Positions 60,911-64,000 of a stretch of DNA of 64,000 bases are shown here, in pieces. The notes below the pieces were generated by a model, which was not told the origin of the DNA, made no database searches, and was given only the letters and a program-made list of their open reading frames with translations. Both the position numbers and the translations under genes were made by a program. The stretch's first letter is position 1; each line of letters starts with the position of its first letter. The stretch is from Craterilacuibacter sinensis (GTDB lineage: Bacteria; Pseudomonadota; Gammaproteobacteria; Burkholderiales; Chromobacteriaceae): contig NZ_WSSB01000012.1 in assembly GCF_009831765.1 (NCBI RefSeq), positions 1 to 64,000 on the forward strand, in the 5' to 3' direction.

Positions 60911-61331
60911 GCAGCCAGCCCCCCTGTTGCCTGCCCGTGTAGCCAGATCTGCAAGGCACTCCCCAGCGTTCGAGCACGGAAGCCAGTAGTTCGCACTCCG
61001 CATCGGCAATGTGTCGGTCCGCTTCGATGACTTGGGCGCATAGCTGCAGCACGGTCAGGCGCAAGTTTGCGTCGTCAACCTCAGCCAGATAGCAGTTAAG
61101 TGCCTGCGGGCTGAATGAACGGGCATCCGCCCAGCTAAGGGATGGCAGCATATCCTCGCAGAAGGTGTGCAGCAGCGTATGCAGTTCAGTGCGACTCAGG
61201 CCCAGACGCGGATAGGCATCCATCTTTTCCAGTACATCCAGTTCGGCCTGGGACAGGTGGCCATCGGCCAGCATGGCCAGGATGATGATGCGTGCGGCAG
61301 ATTGCGGGCTGTTGTTCGGATAGCTGCGCAT
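60903..61331 (-). CDS. TerB-like family protein
   Basis: A 142-aa helical protein of the TerB superfamily: ARIIILAMLADGHLSQAELDVLEKMD (first metal-site helix) and EADRHIADAECELLASVLERWG (second). TerB-fold proteins bind metals and occur with tellurite and stress genes; here no other ter gene is nearby. ATG 61331 is chosen because MRSYPNNSPQSA begins the family-like region. It is the first of three overlapping or adjacent small leftward genes. Confidence 0.65.
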   Translation of the reverse strand: MRSYPNNSPQSAARIIILAMLADGHLSQAELDVLEKMDAYPRLGLSRTELHTLLHTFCEDMLPSLSWADARSFSPQALNCYLAEVDDANLRLTVLQLCAQVIEADRHIADAECELLASVLERWGVPCRSGYTGRQQGGWLHD

Positions 61332-61451
61332 ATGCGGTCTTTCTCCAAGGCGGTATTGTTTGCACACGATGTGCAGACCGGCACAATATAGGGTGTTGCT
61401 GTCTCATGAAAAAGCAGACAATAACGAACATATTGTTCTGGAAAACTGAAT

Positions 61452-62336
61452 ATGAGCCTGAGTTTCAGCTATCGTCATCTGTATTACTTCTGGGTAGTAG
61501 GCAAGGAAGGCGGGATGTCCCGTGCGGCAGAGCGCCTGGGGATGGCGGTGCAGACCGTGAGTACGCAGGTGCGCGAGCTGGAGCGCAGTCTGGGTGTTGA
61601 GTTGCTGAAGCCTGCCGGACGCAAACTGGTATTGACCGAGGCTGGGGTTGCCGCATTGCAGCAGGCGGATCTGATTTTCCAGTTGGGAGAACAATTGCCG
61701 GCGCTTGTTCGTGATGCGGTGAGTGTGCCTGTGTTGCGCTTATCCATCGGCACATCGGATGGCTTGTCCAAGCTGATGGTACATCGGCTACTGCAGCCGG
61801 TGATGGGCGTGCCGGGGATGCGTCTGCATTGTCACGAAGGCGAGTTTGACGACTTATTGGCTGATCTGGCTTTGCATCGGCTGGATTTGGTGCTGGCGGA
61901 CAGGCCTGCTCCTGCCAACCCCAATATCAAGGTGTATAGCCATGCTTTGGCGGTGTCTGCGCTGGCCTGGTATGGCACGCCTGCCTTGATCGCCGAGGCC
62001 AGTGTGGATTTTCCGCACTCACTGGCGCGGGTGCCGGTGCTGCTGCCCAGTGCCCACAGCGCCGTGCGTGCCAGGCTAGAGCTATGGTTCGAGCGTGAGG
62101 GTGTCAAGCCTTGCGTGGTGGGCGAGTTTGAGGATAGTGCCTTGCTCAATACCTTTGCCGCCGGCGGAATGGGGGTGTTTCCTGCGCCGGAGCGGGTGCA
62201 TGAGGAGTTGACGCGCAGTGTCGGTGTTGAACGTATCGCGACCTGCCACGGGGTGGAGGAGTGTTTTTTTGCCATCGGCAATGAAAAAAAGGTGCAGCAT
62301 CCTTTGCTGCAGCGGATTTTGCAAAAAGAGAGTTAA
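61452..62336 (+). CDS. nhaR: LysR-type regulator NhaR-like
   Basis: A 294-aa regulator. The NhaR-like N-terminus SYRHLYYFWVVGKEGGMSRAAERL is distinctive, and the effector domain has ALSKLMV-type (DGLSKLMVHRLL) and GEFEDSALLNTFAAGGMGVF segments as in NhaR. In E. coli NhaR activates the Na+/H+ antiporter nhaA and senses sodium; no nhaA is present here, so the target is elsewhere or differs. It is divergent from the TerB-like set. Confidence 0.8.
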   Translation: MSLSFSYRHLYYFWVVGKEGGMSRAAERLGMAVQTVSTQVRELERSLGVELLKPAGRKLVLTEAGVAALQQADLIFQLGEQLPALVRDAVSVPVLRLSIGTSDGLSKLMVHRLLQPVMGVPGMRLHCHEGEFDDLLADLALHRLDLVLADRPAPANPNIKVYSHALAVSALAWYGTPALIAEASVDFPHSLARVPVLLPSAHSAVRARLELWFEREGVKPCVVGEFEDSALLNTFAAGGMGVFPAPERVHEELTRSVGVERIATCHGVEECFFAIGNEKKVQHPLLQRILQKES

Positions 62337-62426
62337 CTGTTTTTACTCGGCCACGGTGTATGCGTGGCGCTGACAAGTACAGGGGCGGGCGCTAGAATGT
62401 GCAGCCTCATTAAGAAGGAAGCCATC

Positions 62427-62912
62427 ATGCCATCGTTTGATATTGTCTCGGAAGTGAATCTGGTTGAAGTGCGCAATGCGGTTGATCAGGCCAGCAAGGA
62501 AGTAGCCACCCGTTATGACTTCAAGGGCTCCAGTGCGCGTCTTGAACTGACGGAGAAGGTCGTAACCTTGTATGGCGACTCCGAGTTCCAGATCGAGCAG
62601 GTCAAGGATATTCTGGTTAATAAACTGGCCAAACGCGGCCTGGATGTACGCTGCCTCGATTACGGCAAGCTGGAAAGCGTGGGCGGCAACAAGGCCAAGC
62701 AGGTCATCACGGTCAAGGAAGGCATAGAAACCGAACTGGCCAAGAAAATCACCCGCATGATCAAGGACTCCAAGGTCAAAGTGCAGGCCAGTATTCAGGG
62801 CGAGTCCGTACGCGTCAGCGGTGCCAAGCGCGATGTTCTGCAAGAGGTTATTGCCATGATGAAAAAGGAAGTGACTGACTTTCCCTTGCAGTTCAATAAT
62901 TTCCGTGACTAA
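62427..62912 (+). CDS. YajQ family nucleotide-binding protein
   Basis: A 161-aa protein with two tandem ferredoxin-like domains of the YajQ family: [22 protein letters not shown], the [12 protein letters not shown] block, DVRCLDYGK and [17 protein letters not shown]. Some members bind cyclic di-GMP and act on gene expression. ATG 62427 is the family start; a frame to 62364 has no support. Confidence 0.92.
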   Translation: MPSFDIVSEVNLVEVRNAVDQASKEVATRYDFKGSSARLELTEKVVTLYGDSEFQIEQVKDILVNKLAKRGLDVRCLDYGKLESVGGNKAKQVITVKEGIETELAKKITRMIKDSKVKVQASIQGESVRVSGAKRDVLQEVIAMMKKEVTDFPLQFNNFRD

Positions 62913-62977
62913 GTCAGACTGACCTGTCAGATTTTATTGTAGATTGTATACAATATTGCGCGAGATCAAGGTCGTTT

Positions 62978-63015
62978 GCGATAGCGGATTCTACTATCCG
63001 CTATCGCCTTTTGTT
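62978..63015 (+). terminator. Intrinsic terminator between yajQ and the EamA gene
   Basis: GCGATAGCGGAT and ATCCGCTATCGC form a perfect 12-bp stem with a six-base loop (62978-63007), followed by CTTTTGTTT. It ends the yajQ-type transcript 65 bp after its stop. Confidence 0.8.
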
Positions 63016-63030
63016 TGTTTGGTTTAAACC

Positions 63031-63993
63031 ATGGATTCCCGTTCTTCCAGCAGCACCGCGCATGCGGTGCTGCTTGTCATTTGTGCCATTGTGTTCTGGG
63101 CCAGTAATGTGGTGATTGCGCGCGCCTTTCGCGCCGAATTAACCCCTTTCTGGCTGGCGTTCTGGCGCTGGTCCTGCGCGACACTGGTATTGTTTCCCTT
63201 TGTGCTCAAGCCCTTGTGGCGGGAGCGTGCGCTGCTGTGGGCGGTGCGCGGGCGGCTGTTCTGGCTGGCACTGTTCGGCATTATGGGTAACAACGCCTTT
63301 ATCTATCTTGGGGTCGCCAGTGCCAGTGCCACTAGCGCGGCCGCCTTGCAGACCTTTACTCCGGTGTGGATTATGCTGCTCGGCGCACTGGTACTGGGGC
63401 GACGTCTGCCTTTACTGGCATGGGCCGGGGTGGTGTGTGCGGTAGCGGGAGCGTTGACCATTGCCTCCGAAGGAAATCTGGCCGCTATTGTGGCGCTGCA
63501 GATGGGTGCAGGAGAGGCCTGGCTGATTGCTGCTAGCCTGTGCTGGGCGATTTACACACTGATTGTGATGACCCTGCCACGCGAACTGAATGCCGGTGCC
63601 TTGCTGGCTATCCAGATGGCGCTGGGATCTTTGCTTTTGCTGCCCTTGGCGCTCGTGTTCGAGCCAGCGACGCTGGCACCGGCCTTGTGGAGTAGCGAAA
63701 CCATGGTGGCCGTACTGTATCTGGGCGTCTTCCCCTCAGTGCTGGCTTATGTGTTCTACAACCGTGCGGTTAAGGTGCTGGGCGGCGAGCGTACCGGCAA
63801 CTTTATGAACCTGTTGCCGGCGGCCTCAAGCTTGCTGTCGTTTGTTTTTTTGGGCGAGATGCTGCAAGGTTTTCACCTGCTGGGCTTTGCTGGAATTATG
63901 GGCGGCATCGTCTTGTCGGCGGGTGTTAAGCCCAGTTTGCCGCGCTGGCTGCGCGAACTGGTGCGCGGCGATATATTGCCGATGTCGCGTTAA
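63031..63993 (+). CDS. DMT superfamily transporter (EamA)
   Basis: A 320-aa, ten-helix metabolite exporter. Two EamA halves are visible: VLLVICAIVFWASNVVIARAF to VAGALTIAS and GEAWLIAASLCWAIYTLIV to GIVLSAG. The motif SAAALQTFTPVWIMLLGALVLG sits in the first half. The substrate is not deducible. The gene ends seven bases before the window end and is complete. Confidence 0.85.
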   Translation: MDSRSSSSTAHAVLLVICAIVFWASNVVIARAFRAELTPFWLAFWRWSCATLVLFPFVLKPLWRERALLWAVRGRLFWLALFGIMGNNAFIYLGVASASATSAAALQTFTPVWIMLLGALVLGRRLPLLAWAGVVCAVAGALTIASEGNLAAIVALQMGAGEAWLIAASLCWAIYTLIVMTLPRELNAGALLAIQMALGSLLLLPLALVFEPATLAPALWSSETMVAVLYLGVFPSVLAYVFYNRAVKVLGGERTGNFMNLLPAASSLLSFVFLGEMLQGFHLLGFAGIMGGIVLSAGVKPSLPRWLRELVRGDILPMSR

Positions 63994-64000
63994 GTTGAAA

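Overview
The window is about 60% GC and densely coded, with no tRNA, rRNA, CRISPR, insertion sequence or prophage that I could find. The gene content fits a free-living or aquatic betaproteobacterium of the order Neisseriales, probably Chromobacteriaceae-like: a Burkholderiales/Neisseriales-type porin, DUF3579 and DUF2788 proteins, a yciB-yciI-bolA-ppiC block, lptFG-glnD, pepA-holC, both aconitases, a YjfB motility protein and a YheS-like ABC-F protein. This assignment rests on gene families and order, not on a ribosomal marker.

Layout. 1-2540 is a more AT-rich accessory patch: palindromic repeats, a 40-codon remnant ORF, and an SDR plus ABM-monooxygenase pair divergent from an AraC regulator. 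2545-6705 is a leftward rpe - SDR - gph - trpE run. 6876-13174 holds apaG, a 26-aa membrane microprotein, an Atm1-type ABC exporter, a two-gene LysO lysine exporter, peptide deformylase overlapping an M14-like lipoprotein, and fumarase C. 13219-20620 reads leftward: a SUV3-like helicase, amt, a DUF3617 protein, the yciB-yciI-bolA-ppiC block, and a stomatin/NfeD pair. 20731-31873 has a YigZ protein, GMP reductase behind a leader containing an intrinsic terminator, glnD-lptG-lptF opposed to pepA-holC, a protein with a 12-residue tandem repeat, a cobalamin adenosyltransferase and a membrane-anchored nuclease.

31974-36893 is the most unusual block. It is a tightly packed rightward operon encoding an ODP-type di-iron metallo-beta-lactamase-fold protein, a FimV-like membrane TPR protein, a receiver-like protein, an MglA/CvnD-like small GTPase, a winged-helix/roadblock-like protein and a roadblock/LC7 protein. 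A near-consensus FNR/ANR box lies just upstream. I infer an oxygen- or redox-linked GTPase switch that may act at the pole or on motility; nothing in the sequence proves the output.

36974-64000 returns to housekeeping genes: PIN-PhoH, peroxiredoxin, trxB, Smr, ABC-F, map, porin, dinG, an Orn/Lys/Arg decarboxylase, argG, fbp, acnA and acnB around a LysR gene, a set of small membrane and TerB-like genes, an NhaR-like regulator, YajQ and an EamA transporter. The argG gene is preceded by 471 bp with a candidate small ORF carrying three consecutive CGA arginine codons. Many adjacent genes overlap by ATGA or TAATG, marking translationally coupled operons.
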